A stretch of DNA of 64,000 nucleotides from Pokkaliibacter plantistimulans (GTDB lineage Bacteria > Pseudomonadota > Gammaproteobacteria > Pseudomonadales > Balneatricaceae). The stretch spans positions 1-64,000 of the forward strand of contig NZ_LAPT01000041.1 in the NCBI RefSeq assembly GCF_003194385.1, written 5' to 3'. Positions 34,301 through 43,721 of this stretch are shown piece by piece (position 1 is the first letter of the stretch; each line of letters starts with the position of its first letter). The notes beneath the pieces were generated by a model. The model was not told the origin of the DNA. It did not search any database and saw only the letters and a program-made list of their open reading frames with translations. Made by a program: the position numbers and the translations under genes.

Positions 34301-34768
34301 TCAGGCCAGCGGCAGAGGTTTGAACACCATCAGCCAGAACAGCACCAGCAGTGCGGCAAACGCCGGAATGCCCAACGCCATCCACCAGCGCATCAGCCGG
34401 TGAAAGCCGTCCGGCAGTACCTCAGCGTCGCTGGACAGCTGACGTAGCCGGTACTGAATGGCGACCACCGGCAGCCAGCACAGCCCGATAAAGACAAACA
34501 GCGCCGCCACTCCATAAAACCAGGGTGAGGTGTAACGAATCCCCATGACCTCCATCAGCGCCAGCCCGGTCAGCAGTTGGGTCATCACCGCAGGCGTAGT
34601 AAACAGCCAGTCGGCCAGCACCACCAGACGCGCCGTCACACGGATGGCATGTATATCGCGTGAACGGTAGGCCATCAGCATAAAGAAGGCGATCCCGGTG
34701 CCTGTCCCAGCAATCACCGTTGCCGACAGGATATGGATCAGTTTAAGCAACAGATAGCTATTGACCAT
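34301..34768 (-). CDS. DUF2269 family membrane protein
   Basis: The 155-residue protein has four hydrophobic helices and the family pattern LKLIHILSATVIAGTGTGIAFFMLMAY. The histidine in LIHIL and the glycine-rich turn are typical of this uncharacterised integral membrane family. ATG 34768 has AAGGA seven bases upstream and overlaps the preceding gene by 11 bases; ATG 34783 is an alternative. Confidence 0.8.
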   Translation of the reverse strand: MVNSYLLLKLIHILSATVIAGTGTGIAFFMLMAYRSRDIHAIRVTARLVVLADWLFTTPAVMTQLLTGLALMEVMGIRYTSPWFYGVAALFVFIGLCWLPVVAIQYRLRQLSSDAEVLPDGFHRLMRWWMALGIPAFAALLVLFWLMVFKPLPLA

Positions 34769-35906
34769 TGCGGTGTCCTTCATGATTGTCCTGATGCCAC
34801 TGGCTGCTGGCGACGATACCCCAACGCCGGAACCAGGGCTCAAACTCCGCCAGTGTGAACAGATCGAGGCAAGGCCGCGCTCCGGTTTGTGGCAGCTGTG
34901 CGGCCACCAGCTTGCGGGCGACCAGAATCGCCGACAGCGTGGGAATATAAGGCCCGACTCCGTGCTCTGCGGTCAAACGCCAGCAATACCGCAACGCCTG
35001 TCCCTGCCGGTCCTGACCGCTGACCTCCACACGCATGCCCCCGGCATCACTCCCCCAGCGGGCAAACCAGCCGCTGGCCGCCATGATCGGCCGGGTGAAG
35101 CGTGCCCAGTCGCGCACGATGCCACAGCGGCTGAGCCAGGCCATGGCCACCATCCCCAGATGCAGCCAGGGCAGCTCCAGCCCGGCCTGAAAGCGCACCT
35201 GCTGCTGCACCTGATAACGCGCGGGAAACAGCTGCACATCAGCAACATCGACATTGGCCAGCCAGCGTTTGCCGAGGGGGTGACCGAAATCCAGCCGACG
35301 CGGCTCCATCCAGCCATAGGCCTGCCCGTACTGCCCCTGACGAAACGCCGGGAAGCCATGGCCGGTATAGGACAGAATGCCGCGCACCGTCGCCTCACCG
35401 CGTTCGGCCCGGTTACCCGGGGCAATGGCAATATCAATAAGGTCGATAACAGCGAAGCGCTGCCAGCACTGATCCACCACGGCTGCCGACAATCCCGGGA
35501 CCGAGCTGGCGCCACTGACCAGCAGCACACCGGCGTCTCTGGCGGCCTGATCAAGCGCCTGAATGCCACATACAAAGCGGCTGTCATCCGCCAGATCGAT
35601 ATAGTGACAGCCCTGCGCCACACAGGCCGCCGCCACCCGGTAACTTTGCTGCTGAAACGGCCCACTGGTGTGAATCACCACATCCGGTGCCCAGCGTTGC
35701 AGCTGATCGCTGAAGTCCGCGGCCAGAATATCCATGGCCACGGCCTGCAAGGCGGCGCTGGCCGTACCTTGCAGCTGGGCGACCTGTTGCTGCGCCCGCA
35801 TCAGGTTACGCCCCGCCAGCAGTAGCGTGACTCGGGGCAGATCCTGCAGCTGCTCTGCGATACGTTTACCAAAGTTACCGTAACTGCCAAGAATCAGAAT
35901 TCGCAT
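34758..35906 (-). CDS. Saccharopine dehydrogenase-like NAD(P)-binding protein
   Basis: The 382-residue protein begins with MRILILGSYGNFGKRIAEQL, a Rossmann glycine motif, and continues with VVIHTSGPFQQQSYRVAAACVAQGCHYIDLADD, the signature of the saccharopine dehydrogenase/trans-acting enoyl reductase-like family. ATG 35906 has AAGGA at good spacing; the ATG at 35915 would overlap that site. It leads a four-gene minus-strand group with DUF2269, DoxX and GNAT genes. The reaction is unknown. Confidence 0.85.
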   Translation of the reverse strand: MRILILGSYGNFGKRIAEQLQDLPRVTLLLAGRNLMRAQQQVAQLQGTASAALQAVAMDILAADFSDQLQRWAPDVVIHTSGPFQQQSYRVAAACVAQGCHYIDLADDSRFVCGIQALDQAARDAGVLLVSGASSVPGLSAAVVDQCWQRFAVIDLIDIAIAPGNRAERGEATVRGILSYTGHGFPAFRQGQYGQAYGWMEPRRLDFGHPLGKRWLANVDVADVQLFPARYQVQQQVRFQAGLELPWLHLGMVAMAWLSRCGIVRDWARFTRPIMAASGWFARWGSDAGGMRVEVSGQDRQGQALRYCWRLTAEHGVGPYIPTLSAILVARKLVAAQLPQTGARPCLDLFTLAEFEPWFRRWGIVASSQWHQDNHEGHRNGQ

Positions 35907-35934
35907 TAAGGTCATCCTTGTTCAGACGTCATCA

Positions 35935-36035
35935 CGATCTCGTGAGCGAGAGCCCGTCAAGGCGAACAGAACTGCGAAAATACCGTTCAGTTGGCCTGCA
36001 GAAGATCTTTGCACAGCAGATCGTGAGCACGTTTT
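35935..36035. repeat. Dispersed repeat related to 63203-63300
   Basis: The stretch TCTCGTGAGCGAGAGCC.GTCA.GGCGAA (from about 35938) matches 63209 onward at about 31 of 37 positions, and both copies continue to an AGAAGATCTTT/GAAGATCTTTT end. It fills the gap between the saccharopine-dehydrogenase-like start and the FMN reductase stop codon. Confidence 0.55.
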
Positions 36036-36586
36036 CAGAGCATACTGGCAGCTATCTGCTTACGCCGCTCAATCACCGATACCATGTCATCCAGCGAGCG
36101 GCGCAATGCCTCAGCCCAGTCCGGCTGAGCACAGATAACGGCGGAGTCGGCCTGAGTGCCGAGCAGTGGCAGGGTGACGCAGGCACTGTCGATGATCTGC
36201 CCGGACATGGTGGTCAGCACTTCGCGCAGCGCCGCCTGCGCATGGCTGGCACGGGGAGAGGTGTTGAACAGGGCGATGGGTTTATCGACAAAACCGTAGC
36301 CGCCGACCAGCCAGTCGAGAGCATTTTTCAGCACACCGCTGATACCATGGGCATATTCCGGGCTGGCGATCAGCAGACCGTCGGCCGCCGCCATCTGCGC
36401 CTCCAGTGCCGCAACCTGAGGGTGCAGACCTTCTTCATCAGGATTGAACAGGGGCAGCTGCCCAAGACCGACGAGTTCGACCCGAACACTGGCCGGAGCC
36501 AGCTCAGCCAGGGCGGTGAGAACGGCGGTATTGTACGACGGGCGGCGCAGGCTGCCGGACAGGGCGAGTAAGCGAATAGCAGACAT
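36035..36586 (-). CDS. NADPH-dependent FMN reductase family protein
   Basis: The 183-residue flavodoxin-like protein shows the FMN phosphate loop LSGSLRRPSYN at the N-terminus and SPEYAHGISGVLKNALDWL, both hallmarks of the family that includes ChrR/YieF and azoreductase-like quinone reductases. AAGGA nine bases before ATG 36586 fixes the start. It lies 88 nt after the large PLP-type gene on the same strand, so it could belong to that transcript, though a GTGAGCC/GGCTCAC hairpin (36607-36628) lies between. Confidence 0.88.
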   Translation of the reverse strand: MSAIRLLALSGSLRRPSYNTAVLTALAELAPASVRVELVGLGQLPLFNPDEEGLHPQVAALEAQMAAADGLLIASPEYAHGISGVLKNALDWLVGGYGFVDKPIALFNTSPRASHAQAALREVLTTMSGQIIDSACVTLPLLGTQADSAVICAQPDWAEALRRSLDDMVSVIERRKQIAASML

Positions 36587-36674
36587 CCATGGGATCCTTC
36601 CTCAGCGTGAGCCTGGTCTGCGGCTCACCGTGCCGCCCAGTCTACCAGCCTGTGCCAGTGAGTGCTGAACGGTG

Positions 36675-39600
36675 TCAGCGGCTTTCGTTGTGCTCTGCCG
36701 TGACCGCCTGACGGGGTTCGGCCGTATTCTGTGCGGCGGGTGCCGCACGCTCGGCATCAATGGCGGCTGGCGCCTGCAGGCGCTGCTGCAACAGTTGCTC
36801 CTGCAGGCGCGAGCGCAGCGTGGTGGCCTGCATCGCCGGTGTGCTGCTGCCGTCCGGCGTGGCTGCCTTGCCGGTCGGTGCCGACGGTTGTCGCTCAAGC
36901 TGCTCCAGACAGGCGGTGGCCAGCTGCCACTGCTGACCTTGCAGCAGTTTGTCGATCGCCGCCAGCTGACTGGCGGTATCCAGCGGAGTCAGCAGTGCTT
37001 CCAGCACCCGCCTCTGATCAGTGCGGCTGGCCTGGGCGAAAACCGTATCGGGAATACTCAGCAGATAGCGACTACGGCTGGGCAATGCCGGGATGCGGGC
37101 GCAGCTGGCGGCCAGGGTGCGTAAACCTCGCTGTTGCTGTTCGGTATCAGGGCTGCCCATATCAGCCTGACAGAGGAAAGCCTGCTGTTCGATCACTTTA
37201 GCCCGTCCAGCGCGAGATACACCGGGCATGCCCGACTGCAGCAAGCTGGCTAACAGATGGTCGACTGCCTGCCGGGCAGGCCCGGGCTGCTGCCAGTCTT
37301 CCGGCCGGCTGTGGTGCAACATGGCCTCGCCCATGAAGTTGACGGCAGAAACAATCTTGTTGAGAAAGAACGGCCGGGGCCGGTCCTGTTGCTGCTGTTG
37401 GCGCAAGGCACCGGGCTCGTCCTGCAGCCGGGCCCGATCTTCCACCGGCGGCCGTTCCAGTCGCGCGCACAGCTGCAGCTTCTGCAGCAACGGCATGGCC
37501 ATAGCGGGTTGACGCCCGGCGGCTGCCGGTCGCCCGCTGGCCAGACTGACAGCCATATCGGTCAGTTGCTGCACCAGCTGATGGGTATGCAGATAGCTCC
37601 AGCTGGTGCAGGCTTTCTGTAACAATAACCCCGGCATAAAAAATCGCTCCGCCAGCTCGGCATGGCTTTCCTGGCCAAGGGAGAAACGGTAACGATCCGC
37701 CTCACCGGCTTCATCGTCACCGGGAATGACACCCATGCTGGTGTGACTGAAGGCAAAACTGGAGCGCTGCGGTAACAGTTCCGGGCTGAAATAATCCTTA
37801 CAGGGCAATCTGATTTCCGCTGTGGCGGCCGTGCCCAACTGCAGGGTCAGTGCAGGCCGGTCACTGGACACCACCACAAACGGCAGGCTGGCATCGTGCT
37901 GGAGCAGGCCGTTCTGCCCACGTCTGGGGCGCAGCAGGGTCTGCGCCACAAAACGGGCGTTGCCGGTGGCGCGCTCCAGCAACTCGAACTCGCTGTCACG
38001 ACAGTGCAGCATATTGACCAGCAGCTGGCTGTCATTGCTGGCCATGCGCTGCATACCCTGCTCCACTTGCCGCAGATAACCGCGGGTCTGGTGCCCCAGT
38101 ACATCATCACGGCTGATCAGGCCAATGGCACCGGCCATGGCCTTGCCACTGCAGAGGTTGGCGTATTTCTGAAAGCTTTTGCATACCAGCATCCGCAGGC
38201 TGCCGCTGCTCAGGGCATCTGCCATCTGCCCCACCAGCTTGTCCATGTCACCACGCCGTTCCAGTGTGCTGTCCAGAATCAGAATCAGCGGCGCGGTCTC
38301 ACCGGCCTCCGCATTCGCTGCCAGCCGACCGCGCACGGCGTCAATCACGCTGTCCACACCCCAGTGCTTTTCGCCCGCCGCGGGAGGCATGGAGTGATTG
38401 AGGGTCGCCAGCACGGCGTTACCGTCACTGGATTCAAGATCCATGTCGGTGTGCAGTGATTCCACCTCGAAATACACCGGCGTGATGCCCGCCTGCTCGG
38501 AGACGGCCTCCTCGACCGCGTTGATACCGGTCATTTTTTCTGCCAGCCGGAGACTGGTTGCGATGGCCTGCATACCGGAGCTGAGCAGATGCACTTCGGC
38601 CACTACGCCAGCGGGCAACCCGGCGGCGCCAAGCATAGGCCGGGCCGCCTGCTTGAAGTCATCCAGGGTGTAGGGTTGCAGGGCACTGAGGCAGACCTGC
38701 AACTCTTCCTGTAGCAGTTCATAACCATTGCCAAACAGCTGGCTGTCATGGCTGAGGCTGGGCAGACTGTCGGCAGCGCGCTGCAGATGCTGTAACCCGT
38801 TGGCCAGTACCGGATTGTGACGATGGGCGACGGCTAACTGACGCTCATCGACCACCGTACACAACGCCTCAATCTGTGCCGCGGCCGCCTTACCCAGCGC
38901 CGCCAGACTGTGGCCAGCAGGGAGTTGCTGTAACCGCTGGCATACGCCGCTGTCGCGCAGCTGGCTGAGCAGCTGCTGATTATCAAGGTGAGGGTTGGCC
39001 ACCACGCTACGTGCAGGTCCGCTGGCCGCAGCCACCACAGCATAGGCTGAGGGCACAGCACCGTAGGTGCCGAGCAGCTGCTCAGCCACCGCCACATCGC
39101 GGGGGCGCAGACGCAGGGCAAACAGGCCGGGATGAACAGGCAGCAGATGCTGTTTGAGATAGGCCACAGGCGCCTGCTTGAGATTTGACTCACCGATGCC
39201 CTGCAACACCGCCAGGGCCGTATGCGGGCCGTTGACATAGACCGCAGTGGGAGCCGGTTGCCCATAGCGGGCGTGAAAGGCCTGCTGACACTGGGCTTTC
39301 AACTCTTCCGGCAGGTGACTGCGCAGATACTGGGCATTGCCTCCATGATCCAGCGTCAGCTGTGGCAGGCTGCCCGCTGGTGCAGGCTCCCTGCTGGCAA
39401 AGCTCAGGCCATACTGAGCGGCAATCTGCTCCGCGCCCGGCAGCTGGCCGAGGTTCAGGCGGCGACGCTTGGCCACGCTCGCCCCTTCGCTCCATTCCAG
39501 ACTGAGCGCCTGATCATAGTGACCATGACGCTCCACTTCCTGCTCCAGCGCCCGCTTCAGACGCCCGACCCGGCCATCCAGATGCAGCCGCGATGAGACG

Positions 39601-39695
39601 TTGTCATCCTGCGCCTGTGGCGCGGAGAGGCGCACGGTTTCAGCAGGTGCAGAAGGCAGTGAGGTCTGCCGCTGTAACAACGGAGGCAGAGTCAT
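36675..39695 (-). CDS. Large PLP-fold protein A (1006 residues), tandem paralogue
   Basis: I recognise no described family over the full length. The central third carries the pattern of Cys/Met-metabolism PLP enzymes (fold type I): SSGMQA at 372-377 (phosphate-binding turn), LILDSTLE with Asp475 (pyridine-nitrogen partner) and CKSFQKYA with Lys510 as candidate Schiff-base lysine (S-x-x-K-Y). About 300 residues before and 430 after are unassigned; the C-terminal part has conserved blocks such as LGQES.AEL.ERFFMPGLLLQ and SGMPGVS. A basic patch AKRRR (75-79) lies near the N-terminus. There is no signal peptide or membrane helix. It overlaps its paralogue upstream by ATGA, so it is translated with it. 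An enzyme, or an effector that uses the fold, are both possible. Confidence 0.8.
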   Translation of the reverse strand: MTLPPLLQRQTSLPSAPAETVRLSAPQAQDDNVSSRLHLDGRVGRLKRALEQEVERHGHYDQALSLEWSEGASVAKRRRLNLGQLPGAEQIAAQYGLSFASREPAPAGSLPQLTLDHGGNAQYLRSHLPEELKAQCQQAFHARYGQPAPTAVYVNGPHTALAVLQGIGESNLKQAPVAYLKQHLLPVHPGLFALRLRPRDVAVAEQLLGTYGAVPSAYAVVAAASGPARSVVANPHLDNQQLLSQLRDSGVCQRLQQLPAGHSLAALGKAAAAQIEALCTVVDERQLAVAHRHNPVLANGLQHLQRAADSLPSLSHDSQLFGNGYELLQEELQVCLSALQPYTLDDFKQAARPMLGAAGLPAGVVAEVHLLSSGMQAIATSLRLAEKMTGINAVEEAVSEQAGITPVYFEVESLHTDMDLESSDGNAVLATLNHSMPPAAGEKHWGVDSVIDAVRGRLAANAEAGETAPLILILDSTLERRGDMDKLVGQMADALSSGSLRMLVCKSFQKYANLCSGKAMAGAIGLISRDDVLGHQTRGYLRQVEQGMQRMASNDSQLLVNMLHCRDSEFELLERATGNARFVAQTLLRPRRGQNGLLQHDASLPFVVVSSDRPALTLQLGTAATAEIRLPCKDYFSPELLPQRSSFAFSHTSMGVIPGDDEAGEADRYRFSLGQESHAELAERFFMPGLLLQKACTSWSYLHTHQLVQQLTDMAVSLASGRPAAAGRQPAMAMPLLQKLQLCARLERPPVEDRARLQDEPGALRQQQQQDRPRPFFLNKIVSAVNFMGEAMLHHSRPEDWQQPGPARQAVDHLLASLLQSGMPGVSRAGRAKVIEQQAFLCQADMGSPDTEQQQRGLRTLAASCARIPALPSRSRYLLSIPDTVFAQASRTDQRRVLEALLTPLDTASQLAAIDKLLQGQQWQLATACLEQLERQPSAPTGKAATPDGSSTPAMQATTLRSRLQEQLLQQRLQAPAAIDAERAAPAAQNTAEPRQAVTAEHNESR

Positions 39696-42652
39696 GGTTG
39701 CCGCTCCGCGGTCTGGCCATTGAGGATCAGTTGCCCCGGCGTCAATCTGGCTCGCTGGTTTTGCAGCTGCCCATAAAGGTGCTGCTCCCAGTGTTCTGTA
39801 CCGTGCGCGGGACGCAGAGACTCCGCCGGTGGCGGCAGCTGCCGGTCCAGCAGGACTTCAAAGCGACGGATACAGGCTTCCGCCTTGGTAAGATCGCCCT
39901 GTTCCAGCATCTGGCTGATCAGACTCAGCCGACGGCGGGCATCCAGCGGCTCAAACAGGGCGACCAGCGTGCGGTCACGCTGCGTGTCACTGGCTGCGCT
40001 GAAGACCTGTTCGGGGATGGCCAGCAGATAATCCGGCTGGCGCGGCAACCCCGGCAAGCGCGCACAGCCGTCGGTCAGCGTCCGCAGCCCACGTTGCTGT
40101 TGTAGCGTATCGTCGCTGTGCATATCGGCACGGCAGAGAAACGCCTGCAGCTCCATCACCAGCTGCCGCCCGGAATGGGAGACGCCCGGCATACCGGAAT
40201 GCATGACCCCTTCCAGCATGGCATCAAGCTGTTGCCGGTCCGGCCCGGCGCACCAGCTGTCAGGTCGGGTGTAGCGCATGATCTGCTCGCCCAGATGACT
40301 GATCACCGAAACGATCCGGTTCAGTGTCATGGGTTGCTCACGCTCGCCCTGCTGGTGCTGGCGCAGTTGTTCCGGCGTGCGCTGCAGCCGCTGCTGATCA
40401 CTGACCGGCGCCTGCTCCAGTCGGCCGCTGATATATAACTTCTGATACAGGTTCGGCGTGATATGGGCGGGCACCTGCACACTGCGTATACCTTCATCGC
40501 CCAGCTGCTGCACCAGCCGCCAGGCTTTGCCGCAATCCCAGCCCGCTCCTGGCGGTTGCTGCAACAGCAGGCCGGGCATAAACAGCCGCTCCGTCAGCTC
40601 GGCCTTGCTTTCCTGCCCCAGCGCCAGCCGCTGCATGGCACCGCCATCACTGGTCGGTATCTGGGTACGGTTACTGTGGATAAAGGCAAAGCTGTCACGA
40701 ACCGGCAGCAGGTATTCACTGAACTGGCTGTCGCGGAACAGGTTCAGGGTGCGGCTGCCTTCGGCCAGATTGAGGGTCAGTGGCGGCGATGATCCCTGAA
40801 TGCCGACCGTAACAAAGGGCAGCTGCGGATCATGGCGATACTCCTGCTCCTTGCCGGGCGGAGGCGGCAGCAAATGCCGGGCCACATAGGCGGCGCTGTC
40901 GCAGGCGCGCTCCAGCAAGGCAAACTCCTGCTCACGACAGCCGAGCAGGTGCACCAGCAGCTGGCCATCGCTCTGGCCCATCCAGTCCAGCTCCTGCTCC
41001 ACCCTTTGCAGATGGTTGCGGGCTCGTACATGGGCGGCGTCTTCCCGACCGATCAGGCCAATGGCCCCGGCCATCACCTTGGCGCTGCCCAGTCCGGCGT
41101 ATTTCTGATAACTCTTGCACACCACGATACGCAGCTGGCCTGCCTGCAACGGCGTCGCAAAGTGATCCACCAGCCGCTGCATGTCGTCGCGGTGTTCCAG
41201 CGTGGCATCAAGCAACAGCACCAGCGCCGGGTCAGCGGCACCGGCCTGCTGCAGGCGCTGCGCCGTGGCCTCGATAACTGCGTCCACACCCCAGCGCTCG
41301 GTGCCAGCCGCACCCGGCATGGAGTGGTTAAGGGTGGCATACAGGGCGTGACTGTGGTCGTGCCCGATCAGCCATTCCCGATGCAGTGTCTCTACCTCGA
41401 AATACACCGGCGTCTGGCCGTGGCGGGCGGTACTGGCCATCGCCACATTGCGCTCACCGGTCAGCATGTCTGCCACTTCATGGCCCAGCGTCAGCGCCGC
41501 CATGCCTGAACTGACCAGATAGATATCCTGTTTCGGCACCGCCTCCGCCAGCTGACTGACGGACAGCATCTGCGCCGCTGCCAGACGGAAGTCATCCTGA
41601 GTGAAAGGCCGTGTGGCGCTGAGACAGACCTGCAACTCCTCCAGCAAGACCTGATAGCCATTGCCGAACAGCTGACTATCATGGCTCAGGCTGGGCAGGG
41701 TGTCGGCTATGCGGTGCAGTGCCTGCAGGCCGTTGGCCAGCACCGGGTTATGCGGCTGCAGCGCGGCCAGCTGGCGGTCATCCGCCACGTCCAGCCACTG
41801 CTCCAGCAATGCTGCCGCCGTATTGCTTAACGGCGCCAGTGCACGCTCAGCAGGCAGGCTGCGCAGCCGTTCACACACATCGGTGTCATCGCTGTAGAAG
41901 TGATTTAACAGGGTCACATTATTGATGTGCGGATCGTCAGCAATGCGGGACTGCGCGCCGGTTGCGGCGGCAACCAGTGCATGGGCAGAGGGGCGGCCAC
42001 CATACAGATTGAGCAGGGGCTCACAGGCAGTGACACTCCCCCGCGCCCTGAACTGCAGGGCCAGTACCCCCGGCGCCAGCGTTTGCAATCGTTCCCTGAG
42101 ATGCTGTTCCGGGGAGCCCTGAATATCCTTGGTGCCGCGAAAATGCTCCAGCAGCTGGCTGGCGACATGGCGGCTGTTGATGATCAGCGCGGGCATGGCA
42201 CGGGCACCGCACTGCTGACGATACAGCCGCTGCCCCAGTTCACGAAAGTCCATGGAAGGCTGATCACGTAGGTAGTCCGAGCTGACATCATGCTCAATAC
42301 GCAGGTGATGCAGGACATCCCGCCGCGGCTGCTCCCTGCGCGCGGCACTCAGCCCGTACTGGGCGGCGATATGCTCAGCGCCCCTGAGCTGGCGCAGATC
42401 TGAGCGCCGCTGCTCGGCATGGCTGCCCGCTGCTCCCCAGTCCTGACGCACACTATGGTCATAACGGCGGTGCCGTTGCAGCTCCTGCTGCAATGCACGT
42501 TGCAGATGGTGTACACGGCCATCGAGCTGACGACGATGCGCGCTCACCGCCACATCATCCTGACTGGCAGCAGGCAAAGCATGAGCGGGAGACGATTCAG
42601 CAGGCAGGGAAAGTTGGCGGGCAAGACCGGGGCCAGTGAGGGATGACGTCAC
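39692..42652 (-). CDS. Large PLP-fold protein B (986 residues), tandem paralogue
   Basis: This paralogue of protein A is similar along its whole length, most strongly in the middle: NGLQ...R.AD.LPSLSHDSQLFGNGY, SSGMAA (381-386), PVYFEVETLH, ATLNHSMP, LLLDATLEHR with Asp482, and CKSYQKYAGLGSAK with Lys517 as candidate PLP lysine. The Asp-Lys spacing (35) equals that in protein A; classical cystathionine gamma-synthases have about 25, implying an insertion. The start is GTG 42652, with GAGGAG eight bases upstream. It lies 66 nt after a LysR gene on the same strand and overlaps the next gene by four bases. No export signal is visible. Confidence 0.8.
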   Translation of the reverse strand: MTSSLTGPGLARQLSLPAESSPAHALPAASQDDVAVSAHRRQLDGRVHHLQRALQQELQRHRRYDHSVRQDWGAAGSHAEQRRSDLRQLRGAEHIAAQYGLSAARREQPRRDVLHHLRIEHDVSSDYLRDQPSMDFRELGQRLYRQQCGARAMPALIINSRHVASQLLEHFRGTKDIQGSPEQHLRERLQTLAPGVLALQFRARGSVTACEPLLNLYGGRPSAHALVAAATGAQSRIADDPHINNVTLLNHFYSDDTDVCERLRSLPAERALAPLSNTAAALLEQWLDVADDRQLAALQPHNPVLANGLQALHRIADTLPSLSHDSQLFGNGYQVLLEELQVCLSATRPFTQDDFRLAAAQMLSVSQLAEAVPKQDIYLVSSGMAALTLGHEVADMLTGERNVAMASTARHGQTPVYFEVETLHREWLIGHDHSHALYATLNHSMPGAAGTERWGVDAVIEATAQRLQQAGAADPALVLLLDATLEHRDDMQRLVDHFATPLQAGQLRIVVCKSYQKYAGLGSAKVMAGAIGLIGREDAAHVRARNHLQRVEQELDWMGQSDGQLLVHLLGCREQEFALLERACDSAAYVARHLLPPPPGKEQEYRHDPQLPFVTVGIQGSSPPLTLNLAEGSRTLNLFRDSQFSEYLLPVRDSFAFIHSNRTQIPTSDGGAMQRLALGQESKAELTERLFMPGLLLQQPPGAGWDCGKAWRLVQQLGDEGIRSVQVPAHITPNLYQKLYISGRLEQAPVSDQQRLQRTPEQLRQHQQGEREQPMTLNRIVSVISHLGEQIMRYTRPDSWCAGPDRQQLDAMLEGVMHSGMPGVSHSGRQLVMELQAFLCRADMHSDDTLQQQRGLRTLTDGCARLPGLPRQPDYLLAIPEQVFSAASDTQRDRTLVALFEPLDARRRLSLISQMLEQGDLTKAEACIRRFEVLLDRQLPPPAESLRPAHGTEHWEQHLYGQLQNQRARLTPGQLILNGQTAERQP

Positions 42653-42718
42653 GATGCAGGCTCCTCAGGGACAGGCGTCCTTGTGGGTGGCCTGCGCGCC
42701 GGGGCCGGTTCCGCCCTG

Positions 42719-43633
42719 CTATACGGCGGCCATGTAGCTGTCCAGCTCCTGCTGATAGCGCTGAGCTTCCTCCATCATCCACTCGATGAAGTCGTGCTGC
42801 TTGCCTGCCGACAACTCGCGTTCGGGCCACACCAGCCAGTAGGGAAAACGATAGGGCGCAACAATATCGGTAAGACGCACAATCTCGCCGCGTTCCAGAA
42901 ACGGCCTGACCACACTCAGGCGTTCCAGCGCTACACCCTGCCCCATGCGCACGGCTTCCATGATGACGTTGGAATCATTGATCCACAGCCCGCCGGGGCG
43001 GTTGATCGGCGGCTCCTTCCCCCCCGCCACTTCGCACCAGGGGCTCCAGGACTCGGTCGAGCGAATCAGGCGCGCCGCCATCACTTCCTTCGGAGTGCGT
43101 GGCAACTTGCCCTGATTGTAGTGCGGAGCGGCGACCATGATGATCTTGTCTTCAAACAGCCGTTTCTTCTCCAGCCCCTCCCAGTCACCCAGCCCCATAC
43201 GGATACCGATGTCCACCAGACCCTGACGCAAGTCCTGAATATCCAGACTGGCGCGAATACTGACCCGGTAGTCCGGATAGCGTTGCTGGAAGCGGGGAAA
43301 ACGCGGCAACAGCCACTGGCTGCAGAACGATGGCAGGGTGGCAATGACCAGTTCCCCCTCACGCGGACGTGCCCGCACCAACTGTGTAGCGTTGCTTATC
43401 TCACGCAGCGCCTGCCGCACTTGCAGCGCATACATGCGGCCATCCTCGGTCAGACGCAGGCCGCGGCCCTCACGAATAAACAACGGCACTCCGAGCAAAT
43501 CCTCAAGCAACCGCAATTGCTGGCTGATAGCGGAATGTGTAACAAACAGTTCCGTTGCAGCCAGCGTCACGCTGCCCAAACGGGCTACGGCCTCGAAACT
43601 GCGCAGGGCGGGTAATGGGGGTAAGGTGCTCAT
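42719..43633 (-). CDS. LysR family regulator (GcvA-like)
   Basis: The 304-residue regulator has the GcvA-type start LPPLPALRSFEAVARLGSV, the helix LFVTHSAISQQLRLLEDLLG and a C-terminal effector domain. It is 66 nt upstream of the two large PLP-fold genes on the same strand and divergent from the DUF2917 gene, so it may regulate either. No good ribosome binding site is visible before the ATG. Confidence 0.88.
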   Translation of the reverse strand: MSTLPPLPALRSFEAVARLGSVTLAATELFVTHSAISQQLRLLEDLLGVPLFIREGRGLRLTEDGRMYALQVRQALREISNATQLVRARPREGELVIATLPSFCSQWLLPRFPRFQQRYPDYRVSIRASLDIQDLRQGLVDIGIRMGLGDWEGLEKKRLFEDKIIMVAAPHYNQGKLPRTPKEVMAARLIRSTESWSPWCEVAGGKEPPINRPGGLWINDSNVIMEAVRMGQGVALERLSVVRPFLERGEIVRLTDIVAPYRFPYWLVWPERELSAGKQHDFIEWMMEEAQRYQQELDSYMAAV

Positions 43634-43721
43634 GTAAGTAAAACTAACATCCAGCGCAAATTAATGTCGATATTCTATTTTCCGGCTTACGACTATAGTA
43701 GCACCCATCAATTCATGCCCT

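Noticed and set aside
34761-35825. 354-codon open frame antisense to the saccharopine-dehydrogenase-like gene
   Set aside because: No domain, shadow composition; the minus-strand gene has a clear Rossmann motif and ribosome binding site.
36675-42652. Type III or type VI secretion effector pair
   Set aside because: A basic patch near the N-terminus of protein A and the large size were suggestive, but there are no secretion genes, chaperone gene or known effector motif nearby; kept only as an open possibility.
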